The position numbers were made by a program, and so were the translations under genes. Shown here one piece after another: positions 17,637-25,232 of a stretch of 37,510 bases of DNA; the first letter of the stretch is position 1; each line of letters starts with the position of its first letter. Origin of the DNA: Paludibacteraceae bacterium (GTDB taxonomy: Bacteria; Bacteroidota; Bacteroidia; Bacteroidales; Paludibacteraceae); contig JAGBVI010000045.1 of NCBI GenBank assembly GCA_017630395.1, forward strand, positions 1 through 37,510. The letters are read 5' to 3'. Under the pieces are notes generated by a model. The model was not told the origin of the DNA and did not search any database. It saw nothing but the letters and a program-made list of their open reading frames with translations.

Positions 17637-19682
17637 TTAATTCAAAGCGGGTAGGTGAGAGTGATTTTTACTATATCTTAGCATTTGTTCAACAAAGTTT
17701 TCATCGTAAGAAACCACCACATCAACCAATTTGTCTCCATCATAAATCGGTTTGTAAATTGGATTTACAAAACCTTTGTATGGAGCTAAATTTAAGCGGG
17801 CGTATCGATCTTTAATCTCCTTATGTAAATTTTGATCCACTTTTACCGCATACTTTTCAACTAACTCTTTTGCAGCTTCAAAATCTCCTTCTGATTTGAT
17901 TCGTTGGATTTCTGCTAATAAATTTCCTATTAGTTCTCTCATCTTCTTGTAATCATTTATTACAACAAATGACTTTCCGTCTCTTTCTTTGATTTCTACA
18001 ACCTTATCATTTTCACCTTTTTCAAAGACCCAGCGTGCAATCAATTGTCTGTTTCTCATGTGAGATTCTTCTATGTTGTTTCCCAATTCAATTCTTGTTA
18101 GTTGAGTCATCAAACCATTCATCATATATTTGTAATACTCAGCCTTATAAGCATCTTCATTGGGTAAGAGTCCTAATTCTACCATTTTTTTGTCTGCGGC
18201 ATAGTAGAGTCCGAATAAATCAGCGCGAGCCTCTTCTATGGTTGCACCATATGCACGGAGTGCGTCTTGACTAACCCCGGGGAGTAATTTTCCGGAACCA
18301 TGTCCTAAGCATTCATGTAAGTCGGTATGCAAATTATCAGCTTGAAAGCCATATTTTTCGATTAACTCTTTTTCTGTATCACTCCAAACAAACTCGTCAG
18401 AAAATCCATTGCCCAAACTTGCTTTGTCGTATGCATCTGTAATATTTTCAATTGTTACAGATTTTGAACCATGCATTTGGCGAATCCAGTTAGCGTTAGG
18501 AAGGTTGATGCCGATTGGGGTAGCAGGATGACAGTCTCCTCCCAACATAGCAGCTGTAATTACTTTGGCGGAAACACCTTGTACAGTCTCTTTTTTAAAG
18601 CGAGAATCTACCGGAGAGTTATCCTCGAACCATTGAGCGTTTTGACTGATGATTTCTGTTCTTTTTGTGGCTTCTAAATCTTTGAAATTTACTACGGATT
18701 CCCAACTCGCTTTCAGACCTAACGGATCTCCATAGGTTTCAATGAACCCATTTATGAAGTCGATTCTTGAGTCTAAATCCTTTACCCATAATATACTATA
18801 TTCATCGAAGGTCAACAAGTCTCCGCTTTCGTAGTAGTCTATTAAAGAGTTGATAACACGTTGTTGTTCTTCATTTTCTGCCACTTTAGATGCTTTTTCC
18901 AACCAATATACTATCTTTTGGATTGCATCACTGTACATTCCTCCAATTTTCCATATTTTCTCAACCAGATTTCCATTCTCTTTCATCAATTTGCTATTCA
19001 GCCCCCAAGAGATTGGCATAGGGTCATTAGGGTCTTTTTTGCTATTATAGTATTGATCCACTTCTGCTTCACTGACACCTTCATAATAGTTGTTGGCTGA
19101 ATTTTTTACCAAGTCGATATCCTCATTTTGATTTACTCGTTTTGCATAAAGAGTAGAGTCGAAAATTACAGGTTTTATAGCTGCAATCAATTTTTCCACA
19201 CTATTATCGTATGCTTGAATGGGTAATGTGTTTGAAGGAAGTGAGCGAACCGTTGTTTCGAAGAAGTTTTCTGAAAATTCAGGTGTAAACTTATCGGTAG
19301 CATAATGATGGTGAATACCATTAGAAAACCAGACTCTTTTCAGATAACATTCCAATGCCAAAAACTCTTTATCATTCCTATCTCCTTTATAATTTTCATA
19401 AATGGCTTCTAATGTTTTTCGAATAGATAGGTTGTATTTGTTGTTTTGGTCATACAAAATATCTCGCCCTTCTAATGCAGCCTGAGAAAGATAGTAGATA
19501 AGTTCCTTTTGTTTTAGACTTAAATCTTCAAATCCGGGAACTTTATATCGTAATACTTCTACATCGGCAAAGCGATCTACTGAATAGACAAAATTGTCTG
19601 CTTTAGGAGTTGCAATCTCCTTTTCTGAGCAGCAGTTTAGTGTTAAGATTGACATAGTTGCTATAATTATTTTATGTTTCAT
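17637..19682 (-). CDS. M49 family metallopeptidase (dipeptidyl-peptidase III-like), lipoprotein
   Basis: 681 residues from the chosen ATG at 19682. It contains the M49 zinc motif HECLGH (residues 456-461, in DLHECLGHGSGKLLPG) and the downstream EEARADLFGLYY, which supplies the third zinc ligand. M49 enzymes remove dipeptides from peptide N-termini. The start gives MKHKIIIATMSILTLNCC, a short lipoprotein signal with a Cys at 17 or 18, so the protein is probably membrane-anchored, facing the periplasm or outside. The frame stays open upstream to 19757, but that part would overlap the preceding gene and lacks a signal, so the internal start is preferred. It lies 7 bases after the upstream gene and is the last gene of a five-gene run. 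Confidence 0.92.
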   Translation of the reverse strand: MKHKIIIATMSILTLNCCSEKEIATPKADNFVYSVDRFADVEVLRYKVPGFEDLSLKQKELIYYLSQAALEGRDILYDQNNKYNLSIRKTLEAIYENYKGDRNDKEFLALECYLKRVWFSNGIHHHYATDKFTPEFSENFFETTVRSLPSNTLPIQAYDNSVEKLIAAIKPVIFDSTLYAKRVNQNEDIDLVKNSANNYYEGVSEAEVDQYYNSKKDPNDPMPISWGLNSKLMKENGNLVEKIWKIGGMYSDAIQKIVYWLEKASKVAENEEQQRVINSLIDYYESGDLLTFDEYSILWVKDLDSRIDFINGFIETYGDPLGLKASWESVVNFKDLEATKRTEIISQNAQWFEDNSPVDSRFKKETVQGVSAKVITAAMLGGDCHPATPIGINLPNANWIRQMHGSKSVTIENITDAYDKASLGNGFSDEFVWSDTEKELIEKYGFQADNLHTDLHECLGHGSGKLLPGVSQDALRAYGATIEEARADLFGLYYAADKKMVELGLLPNEDAYKAEYYKYMMNGLMTQLTRIELGNNIEESHMRNRQLIARWVFEKGENDKVVEIKERDGKSFVVINDYKKMRELIGNLLAEIQRIKSEGDFEAAKELVEKYAVKVDQNLHKEIKDRYARLNLAPYKGFVNPIYKPIYDGDKLVDVVVSYDENFVEQMLRYSKNHSHLPALN

Positions 19683-19689
19683 GTTTTTA

Positions 19690-20622
19690 TTATTTGTTTC
19701 GTGCATCAATATTTTCCTCAAATTTCCACCCCTCTTTTTTTTCGATTCGATAGGCATCGTAAGTAAAATCAGGTCCGTAATAAGCTTTTATTCCTTGATA
19801 CATTGGCTCAATTGGAATTAAGTGATCGAATATTATTAAGGTGTTTGTGTCATTAATGTTTAGAGTTACTTTCCCCTCTGAGGTGTACTCTAATACAATT
19901 CGAGAGAACTTTTTGTTTCCTGTTTCAAACAAAGGTTTCCCCAAGTAAGAAACCCGTCCGTTTCTGTCAAAAAAGATGGGTTCGATAACTTTGAAGTCGG
20001 TAGAAGCATCATTTCCAGACCAACCTAAGGCTAAATAATATTCCTCTTTCCGTTGTTTAATTTTTACTACTTTATAGTAAAGAGCACCATACCAATTAGT
20101 AGGCGGAATGTTTTTGCTCTGCATTGGAACGTAGGGAGTTTCTCTTATTTTTAGTGGGGTAGTTATTACCTTTTTTTTCTCTTTTTTTTGAATAAATCCT
20201 GCGAAAGCAAAACTTTTATCTTGAAGAGGAAATCCCCAAGTGTAAATTTTTACTTTCCCATCATCGGAAATCACTTTTCCAATATTAGGTAGTTCGTTAT
20301 ACGGGTCGTCAAAAGATTCAGGGTGGGATAAAATTCCCGAAAATAGGGCAATACACTCTTTGTTAATTCTTAGTTTTATGCTATCCGGTTGATTTTGTTT
20401 AAGTGTATCAAACTTACAAGACAATTGAAAAAGAATCTCGTCTGAAGATTTTGCATTTATTTTCAAAGGGATAATCAACAATATAAAAAAAGAGCCTAAC
20501 AATAGAAGTTGTCTCCCTTTTTTTTGATGTAAATTAGAACGAAAACTTACCATCAAGAGGTCGGAATATAACTTTGCGATCTTTTGAATTCGTACGAAAT
20601 ATATGTAACTCTTCGTGTTCAT
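19690..20622 (-). CDS. Conserved-looking exported protein of unknown function
   Basis: I do not recognise a named family. From the first ATG it has 310 residues. The more likely start is the ATG at 20553, giving about 287 residues and a clean signal peptide (basic NLHQKKGRQ, then LLLLGSFFILLIIPLKINA). The mature part has no membrane helix. It looks beta-rich, with WYGALYYKVVKIKQRKEEYY, LALGWSGNDASTDFKVIEP and IFFDRNGRVSYLGKPLF. It probably resides in the periplasm or on the surface. It sits between an RluA-type gene (34 bases upstream) and an M49 peptidase gene (7 bases downstream from its end), all on the minus strand, so it is probably in their operon. A TAAATTTA box at 20630-20637 could be an internal promoter and would fit the later start. 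Confidence 0.7.
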   Translation of the reverse strand: MNTKSYIYFVRIQKIAKLYSDLLMVSFRSNLHQKKGRQLLLLGSFFILLIIPLKINAKSSDEILFQLSCKFDTLKQNQPDSIKLRINKECIALFSGILSHPESFDDPYNELPNIGKVISDDGKVKIYTWGFPLQDKSFAFAGFIQKKEKKKVITTPLKIRETPYVPMQSKNIPPTNWYGALYYKVVKIKQRKEEYYLALGWSGNDASTDFKVIEPIFFDRNGRVSYLGKPLFETGNKKFSRIVLEYTSEGKVTLNINDTNTLIIFDHLIPIEPMYQGIKAYYGPDFTYDAYRIEKKEGWKFEENIDARNK

Positions 20623-20656
20623 TAGTCCGTAAATTTACATTGAAACGATAATTTTT

Positions 20657-21349
20657 CTAATTTGTTGTGTTTCCAAATTGTTGTTCAAACTCTTTCCAAA
20701 GATTATCTTTATTCGGAACAGTTGCCACTAATTCAATATTTTCTTTTGAAACGGGGTGTGTAAATTGTAGGGATCTTGCATGCAGACTGATGCCACCATC
20801 CTTATTACTTCTTGGAAATCCATATTTTAAATCACCTTTTATTGGGCAACCGATATGAGCCAATTGAGCCCTTATTTGGTGATGTCTTCCGGTTTGTAAA
20901 TCAATTTCCAATAGATAATAATTATCAGACCTACCGATTAATTTCAGAGATAAAGTTGATAATTTAGCCCCATTTTTAGGATTATTGTAAACGTATGTCT
21001 TATTTTGTTTTTCGTTTCTTAGAAGGTAGTGTGTTAATGTCATTTCCTCTTCAGGAGGTCTATTTTTTACGATAGCCCAATACTTTTTTGTTAGATTGTG
21101 ACTTCTAAACATTTCGTTCAGTCTTTCTAATGCTTTAGATGTTTTGGCAAATAAAACCAATCCGCTTACCGGTCTGTCTAACCGATGAGTAACGCCCACG
21201 AAGACATTTCCGGGTTTTGCATATTTTACCTTGATAAATTCTTTTACCAATTCGGATAATGGTTTATCACCGGTTTTGTCACCCTGTACAATCTCCGAGC
21301 AAGTTTTATTTACTGCAATAAGATGATTATCTTCGTATATGACCTCCAT
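20657..21349 (-). CDS. RluA-family RNA pseudouridine synthase
   Basis: 230 residues. It isomerises uridine to pseudouridine in rRNA or tRNA. The catalytic motif is VTHRLDRPVSGLVLFAKT with Asp58 as nucleophile. LTKKYWAIVKN and the later QTGRHHQIRAQLAHIGCPIKGD are further hallmarks of the RluA superfamily. There is no N-terminal S4 domain and the protein is short, as in the TruC/RluA-like small members, so the exact target base cannot be named. It lies 62 bases after rlmB in the same direction, in a group of RNA-modification genes. Confidence 0.9.
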   Translation of the reverse strand: MEVIYEDNHLIAVNKTCSEIVQGDKTGDKPLSELVKEFIKVKYAKPGNVFVGVTHRLDRPVSGLVLFAKTSKALERLNEMFRSHNLTKKYWAIVKNRPPEEEMTLTHYLLRNEKQNKTYVYNNPKNGAKLSTLSLKLIGRSDNYYLLEIDLQTGRHHQIRAQLAHIGCPIKGDLKYGFPRSNKDGGISLHARSLQFTHPVSKENIELVATVPNKDNLWKEFEQQFGNTTN

Positions 21350-21411
21350 ATTTTACTCTTTATTCAATATTCATGTCATTACATTGAATGCTTATGAGAC
21401 AGTAATCAAAA

Positions 21412-22158
21412 TTAAACTTGTGACATTCGTTGTCTTACACCTTCGTAAATCATTATTCCTGCAGCTACAGAAACATTTAGGGAGGATATATTCCCTTTGA
21501 TTGGGATGGACACCATTTCGTCGCATAAACGAAGAATTTCCGGTGAAACTCCTTTATCTTCAGCTCCCATAACGATTGCAACCGGGTCATAAAGGTTAGC
21601 TTCTGTATAGTTTTTGTTGCCTTTTTCACTTGCAACAACAATTCTTATTCCGCATTGTTTTAAGAATTTTATAGCAGAAACCAAATTGCTTTCTTTGCAG
21701 ACCGGCAATGTATGTAATGCACCTGCAGAAGTTTTAACTGCATCAGCATTAACACTAGCCCCACCTTTAACAGGAATTACTATTGCATCAACACCACCAC
21801 ATTCGCAAGTACGTGCGATGGCTCCAAAGTTTCTTACATCAGTAACCCCATCTAAAACGACGAAAAAAGGAGTTTTTCCCTCTTCATATAACGTTGGAAC
21901 TATATCTGAAACCAATTGATAGGTTGTTTGACTTACAAATGCAATGGCTCCTTGATGATTTTTATGGGTGTAGCGATTAAGGCGTTCTATGGGTACTCGT
22001 TGCACCTGGATGTGACTAAAACCTTTTATTGCATTAAATAATTCTTTGGCCAACTCACTTTGCATATCATTCTTCAGAATGATTTTGTCTATTTGTTTAT
22101 CCGATTTTATGGCCTCAATGATGGCGCGAATGCCAAATATCATCTCATTTTCTTTCAT
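21412..22158 (-). CDS. rlmB: 23S rRNA (guanosine-2'-O-)-methyltransferase RlmB / TrmH family
   Basis: 248 residues. The N-terminal substrate-binding domain (1-85) starts with IFGIRAIIEAI and has HKNHQGAIAFVS. The C-terminal SPOUT (trefoil-knot) domain shows motif 1 LDGVTDVRNFGAIARTCECG (about 100-119), motif 2 IVMGAEDKGVSPEIL (about 196-210) and motif 3 SIPIKGNISSLNVSVAAGI (about 217-235). The enzyme methylates a ribose in 23S rRNA; the RlmB assignment over other TrmH paralogues rests on the N-terminal domain. It is 10 bases after rimM, so both are probably read from one transcript. Confidence 0.92.
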   Translation of the reverse strand: MKENEMIFGIRAIIEAIKSDKQIDKIILKNDMQSELAKELFNAIKGFSHIQVQRVPIERLNRYTHKNHQGAIAFVSQTTYQLVSDIVPTLYEEGKTPFFVVLDGVTDVRNFGAIARTCECGGVDAIVIPVKGGASVNADAVKTSAGALHTLPVCKESNLVSAIKFLKQCGIRIVVASEKGNKNYTEANLYDPVAIVMGAEDKGVSPEILRLCDEMVSIPIKGNISSLNVSVAAGIMIYEGVRQRMSQV

Positions 22159-22168
22159 GCCTTTTATG

Positions 22169-22696
22169 TTAAAGTAAAAGTAAGCCTTCCGGCAAACTCA
22201 TTATTATTTTTTTTCTTTGTTCGTCAATATCAACAACAAAATCATCTGACGCAGGAATAATCAACTCGTTTTTATTCTTATCATGTAACAAGAATAGAAC
22301 ATTTTCTGTTGTATCATCAATGTCAACAACCTCGCCAATGAATTGCTCTTCTTCAGTAAAAATTGAAAAACCTATAAAGTAACTGTTACCTTCCAACTCT
22401 GATGCGTCTATTCCCCCCGTAAGGAATTTTTTATGGATGTAAATATCTCTTTTGATTAATTCTTTAGCATCCATTTCATTTTCTATCCCTTTTAAGGAAA
22501 ATAGGTATGTGTTCTCATTTTTATATCGATACTCTTCAATAAAAAATGGAATGAATATACCATCCGTTTCGGCTACTATATAGGGAGTTTCACACTCTTC
22601 GAATAGCTCAGAATTTACGTTGATCTCTAATTCGCCATTCAATCCATGCGATTTAGTGATTTTACCAATATGTACTAATTCTTCCCTTGCTATCAT
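22169..22696 (-). CDS. rimM: Ribosome maturation factor RimM
   Basis: 175 residues, normal for RimM. The N-terminal domain opens with LVHIGKITKSHGLNGELEI, the family signature of the reductase/translation-like barrel, and contains LKGIENEMDAKEL. The PRC-barrel domain (about 95-175) starts near SYFIGFSIFTEEE and includes VVDIDDTTENVLFLL and ELIIPASDDFVVDID. RimM assists 30S head assembly by binding protein S19 and 16S rRNA. It is the first gene of the run rimM-rlmB-rluA-like-unknown-M49. A TAaaTTTG -7 box on the minus strand (22719-22726) is a possible promoter. Confidence 0.93.
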   Translation of the reverse strand: MIAREELVHIGKITKSHGLNGELEINVNSELFEECETPYIVAETDGIFIPFFIEEYRYKNENTYLFSLKGIENEMDAKELIKRDIYIHKKFLTGGIDASELEGNSYFIGFSIFTEEEQFIGEVVDIDDTTENVLFLLHDKNKNELIIPASDDFVVDIDEQRKKIIMSLPEGLLLL

Positions 22697-22718
22697 AATT
22701 TATGATTGGTTTATTTTG

Positions 22719-22726
22719 CAAATTTA
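22719..22726 (-). promoter_or_regulatory. Candidate -7 promoter box of rimM
   Basis: TAAATTTG on the minus strand matches TAnnTTTG, 23 bases upstream of the rimM start codon. A TTTG lies 12 bases further upstream, closer than usual, so the -33 box is uncertain. Confidence 0.4.
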
Positions 22727-22936
22727 GTTTCTTTTAATCAAAATATGAAATTTTAGAGCTGAATAGATGGTTTATTCTTTAAATTTATAGGGTAAGTTTA
22801 AGCGAAATATTACCTAAATTATTTTCTTTCGTGAGGTTATAGGTCTATTTCAATTTCAATGTTTACAGAAAATGTTTTTTTTGATATTTTTTTATTTTTA
22901 AAGATATATTTTTGTGGTTTATTCTATTTTTAATAT

Positions 22937-23061
22937 TATATTTGCAAAATCAATGATGAAGATTGTTGATTTAAAGTGTAATAATGGTTTTTTGGTAATG
23001 AACTTTAATTATGAAAATCTACTGTTTTGGGAAGAACTTAGGTTCTTCTCAAAATTTTTTT
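22937..23061 (+). ncRNA. Candidate small transcript with promoter and terminator
   Basis: A -7 box TATATTTG (22937-22944), with TTTG at 22911-22914, is followed by about 115 bases. These end in a perfect-looking terminator: TTTTGGGAAGAAC (23025-23037) pairs with GTTCTTCTCAAAA (23042-23054) over 13 pairs with one G-U, then seven T. A 39-codon frame (22953-23072, MMKIVDLKCNNG at its start) overlaps it, but its end runs past the U tract, so a non-coding RNA is at least as likely as a peptide gene. No family is recognised. Confidence 0.4.
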
Positions 23062-23179
23062 ATAATCCCTAAATTTAATAACTTCAAAAGTTTTTGAAAT
23101 AAATTTTAGCCCACACTTTTCTCAATAGTTTTTTCTATAATATTTGAGTTATGTCCTTTTTTTTGAGTTATATTCTAAA

Positions 23180-23208
23180 TTTGAAATAATCATTTATCCT
23201 TACATTTG
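23180..23208 (+). promoter_or_regulatory. Candidate promoter in the gene-poor stretch
   Basis: TTTG (23180-23183), a 17-base spacer, then TACATTTG (23201-23208): both boxes match the Bacteroidetes consensus. It could drive the short frame at 23278-23370. Confidence 0.4.
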
Positions 23209-23277
23209 TTAGCACTTGGTCTGATACATCTTAGTAAATTATACAATATGAATTGAATAATAAATGAATAGTAGGGT

Positions 23278-23370
23278 ATGGTTAATATTATTGAGAAGGT
23301 GTATTTAGGCAATTTTGTACTGTTGAATCTAACTTTGTTTGTCAAAGTTGGGATTGTTATTTTCTTTTGA
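23278..23370 (+). CDS. Possible 30-codon hydrophobic peptide
   Basis: The frame begins MVNIIEKVYLGNF and ends in a hydrophobic stretch (LLNLTLFVKVGIVIFF), which looks like a short membrane segment. A two-box promoter lies about 70 bases upstream (23180-23208). I do not recognise the peptide. In so AT-rich a stretch short frames of this kind arise by chance, so confidence is low. Confidence 0.2.
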   Translation: MVNIIEKVYLGNFVLLNLTLFVKVGIVIFF

Positions 23371-23484
23371 AAAAATTATATAGAGTAGTTGCAAATGTTA
23401 CGTTATTCGATGAAATGGGATGATTTTGAATTTAATTTCCATATGAATAGATTTTTATTCCATGCTTACAGTGAATTTTTAGTT

Positions 23485-23492
23485 TACTTTTG
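23485..23492 (+). promoter_or_regulatory. -7 box upstream of RNA module A
   Basis: TACTTTTG matches TAnnTTTG. It lies 100 bases before the TCACA element of module A. The same TTACTTTTG string lies 106 bases before TCACA of module B, so the spacing is nearly conserved. Confidence 0.5.
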
Positions 23493-23562
23493 CTTTGCAA
23501 TGATGGAAGAAATTGTTTTCTATTCTATCGTTCTTTAATTAGTGTAATAAAAAGAAGGATTA

Positions 23563-23687
23563 TTTATTCTTTGTAAAGAAATAAAATAAAATCACATCAG
23601 AAGACTTTTAGAAAACCACAAAGGGGCATGATATCTGTGAAGCCATCTTGTTCCCAAAAAAAGGAAGCCTCAAAACTTCCTTTTTTT
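23563..23687 (+). ncRNA. Structured RNA module A (novel family, pseudoknot)
   Basis: Module A has a 5' hairpin (about 23563-23590), then TCACA (23592-23596), an A-rich connector, and a variable stem at 23623-23655 (GGGGCATGAT pairing with ATCTTGTTCCC, imperfect). The loop of that stem holds CTGTGAAGCC with TGTGA (23636-23640), complementary to TCACA. An intrinsic terminator follows (GGAAG/CTTCC flanked by A7 and T7, 23656-23687). The 50 bases 23573-23622 are identical to 24569-24618 in module B. No known RNA class is recognised. Confidence 0.55.
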
Positions 23688-23842
23688 ATTTCTCTATCAT
23701 CTTCTTTTTTGGTGATACTGGTCATCTATAAAAGAATGTAGTGAAGATCTTTGAAGACTATTTTGTTAGGGTTATTTTTTTTAAATGAGAGGTTGAAAGT
23801 AACAATATTAAGAATTGCTCTAACAAAAATGTAATAATAGTA

Positions 23843-23925
23843 ATAAAATATAGAATCACAGCAGAAGACTTAAATAATACACTAAGGTAAGATAGCTGTG
23901 AGTTTCTTTTGCTTTCATTTTTTTT
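23843..23925 (+). ncRNA. Structured RNA module C (diverged copy)
   Basis: A diverged relative of modules A and B. TCACAGC (23856-23862) is followed by AGAAGACTT, a variable stem (AAGGTAAGA with TCTTTTGCTTT), and a loop with GCTGTGA (23895-23901), here a 7-base match to TCACAGC. A run of eight T (23918-23925) ends it. The 5' hairpin is not obvious. It may be a decayed or a divergent functional copy. Confidence 0.4.
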
Positions 23926-24010
23926 ATTAATATGGCTGTCTAACTTAAGCAAATAGCTCTTTAAAGGAACTTGACCATATCAGTTTAACTTCTATTAAAT
24001 AGATATTCTT

Positions 24011-24405
24011 AGAAGTTGTTTAAATTTTATTTCGTGCATATTTGAGAGAGATTTTTAAATCTATTTTTAGTCTTCTTTTGCAGAAAATAGGGGACTATTA
24101 TCAAAAAAGGAGAATAAAAATAGGTTTAAGGTGAGTACTATAAATTCACTGTTTAAAATTTAAAAAGTGTAAATCGCAGATTGATAAACTTTTCGGTAAT
24201 TTTTGATTTCTTTCGGCAATTTGCTGCTTGTCAGTCGGTCACAGTGCTCGCACTGCTCCGTTCTTTCGCACGGCAATTTACTCGAAATAAATTCAAAAAT
24301 TCCACGAAATGAATTTATAGAACCCACCTAAAAGAATCTCAAAGATGCCGAAAATAAGAGAGTGAAACTCTAATTTTTTTTTTTAATAAAATTTAAACAG
24401 CTTCT
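24011..24405 (+). repeat. MITE-like repeat, copy 3 (full length, 395 bp)
   Basis: It matches copy 2 almost base for base. The left terminal repeat is AGAAGTTGTTTAAATTTTAT (24011-24030); the right end (24386-24405) has one mismatch. It carries scattered substitutions and no reading frame. It sits between RNA modules C and B. Confidence 0.92.
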
Positions 24406-24474
24406 TATAGTTTGTTTGCTATTTTATTACATTATAATGGTAATTTTTTCCATGTTAAAAATGATTTGTATTCT

Positions 24475-24482
24475 TACTTTTG
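24475..24482 (+). promoter_or_regulatory. -7 box upstream of RNA module B
   Basis: TACTTTTG, the same box as upstream of module A and at nearly the same distance (106 bases to TCACA). This supports a shared transcription-unit layout. Confidence 0.5.
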
Positions 24483-24557
24483 TTGTACTGATTCTTAAGG
24501 AGATGAGTCTTTATTCAGTTTTGATTTATAAATGATATAAAATAATGAAGAGTAAAT

Positions 24558-24686
24558 TTTTATTCTTCGTAAAGAAATAAAATAAAATCACATCAGAAGA
24601 CTTTTAGAAAACCACAAAACAGGACAGCTGTGAAGCCTTCCTGTTTTAACAACAAAAATGGAGGTGTTTTTGCCTCCTTTTTTTTT
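24558..24686 (+). ncRNA. Structured RNA module B (novel family, pseudoknot)
   Basis: It has a 5' hairpin of TTTTATTCTT type, then the 50-base block identical to module A (24569-24618) with TCACA at 24588-24592. The stem AAAACAGGA (24616-24624) pairs perfectly with TCCTGTTTT (24639-24647). Its loop contains CTGTGAAGCC with TGTGA at 24629-24633. An intrinsic terminator follows (GGAGG/CCTCC plus nine T, 24660-24686). The stem sequence differs from module A while pairing is kept, which is evidence for a functional fold. Confidence 0.55.
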
Positions 24687-24687
24687 A

Positions 24688-25032
24688 GATCAAAGTGCAA
24701 GCGACCCCTATGGATGGATCGTCATCAGATTATAGACTCGACAACAATAACACTGTTCTCCAATCTTATTTTGAAAGGCACCGGGCGTCAGAGACAGACA
24801 AGAAAAAAGGCAGTATAAAGTTGCATACGGTCATACACGCCAATGAAGGTACCATCAAAATCCAAATTTGATTCACTCTGATTGCGAATCTGTTATTGAT
24901 GGTTCAGCAAAAACGACTGACTCGCCCGTGGTGTTTCTCCGGATTGGCGAATACGGCGTGGATAACGCTGATGAATTATGTTGATTTCTACAGTCTGTTT
25001 AATAATTCGGAAAAGATTGGGAAATTACGGTG
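24688..25032 (+). pseudogene. IS4-family transposase remnant
   Basis: Translation in shifting frames gives IIDSTTITLFSNLILKGTG, then after a frameshift KKKGSIKLHTVIHANEG, then IQI-stop-FTLIANLLLMVQQ and RPWCFSGLANTAWITLMNYV. These are recognisable parts of a Bacteroidetes IS4-type DDE transposase, with the DST motif carrying a catalytic Asp. The middle of the protein is deleted, there is at least one frameshift, and one Trp codon has apparently become TGA. The N-terminus is missing: the fragment begins right after the T tract of RNA module B. It is clearly non-functional. No terminal inverted repeats were found. Confidence 0.8.
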
Positions 25033-25184
25033 ATTTTAGACAAAAGTACCTCCTCAACCAACTCTTTTCTAAAGGGGGGGCTTGGAATAAAAAAAAGAAA
25101 TCTCATCCACTAAAAATAAGCGTTTGAGACCCCTTTTTAGGTTTTACCGTAACTAATAAAATAATTATGGTTCTATTGAAATAG
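25033..25184. other. Intergenic stretch after the IS4 remnant
   Basis: No gene. It contains a G7 run at about 25074-25080 and a weak TCTCA/TTGAGA inverted repeat near 25103-25132. It may include the decayed end of the insertion sequence. Confidence 0.4.
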
Positions 25185-25224
25185 AAAGGTTGGAAGGAGT
25201 ATTGTAAAACCTTCCAACCTTTTT
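25185..25224 (-). terminator. Intrinsic terminator of the xylanase gene
   Basis: AAAGGTTGGAAGG (25185-25197) and CCTTCCAACCTTT (25210-25222) form a perfect 13-base stem around a 12-base loop, next to T/A runs. It lies 9 bases past the xylanase stop codon. Confidence 0.9.
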
Positions 25225-25232
25225 AAGATGGA

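Noticed and set aside
19683-19757. 25-residue N-terminal extension of the M49 peptidase
   Set aside because: It overlaps the end of the preceding gene and would bury the lipoprotein signal that begins at ATG 19682.
20568-20575. TAACTTTG box on the plus strand
   Set aside because: It lies antisense within a minus-strand gene with nothing to drive. TAnnTTTG is expected dozens of times by chance in a window this AT-rich, so isolated boxes were not listed.
23758-23952. 64-codon minus-strand frame in the gene-poor stretch
   Set aside because: It runs antisense through RNA module C and its composition looks like translated AT-rich noise.
23563-24686. CRISPR array or retron non-coding RNA
   Set aside because: The repeated units are ~1 kb apart with individual terminators, not short regular repeats with spacers; no cas gene or reverse transcriptase is present.
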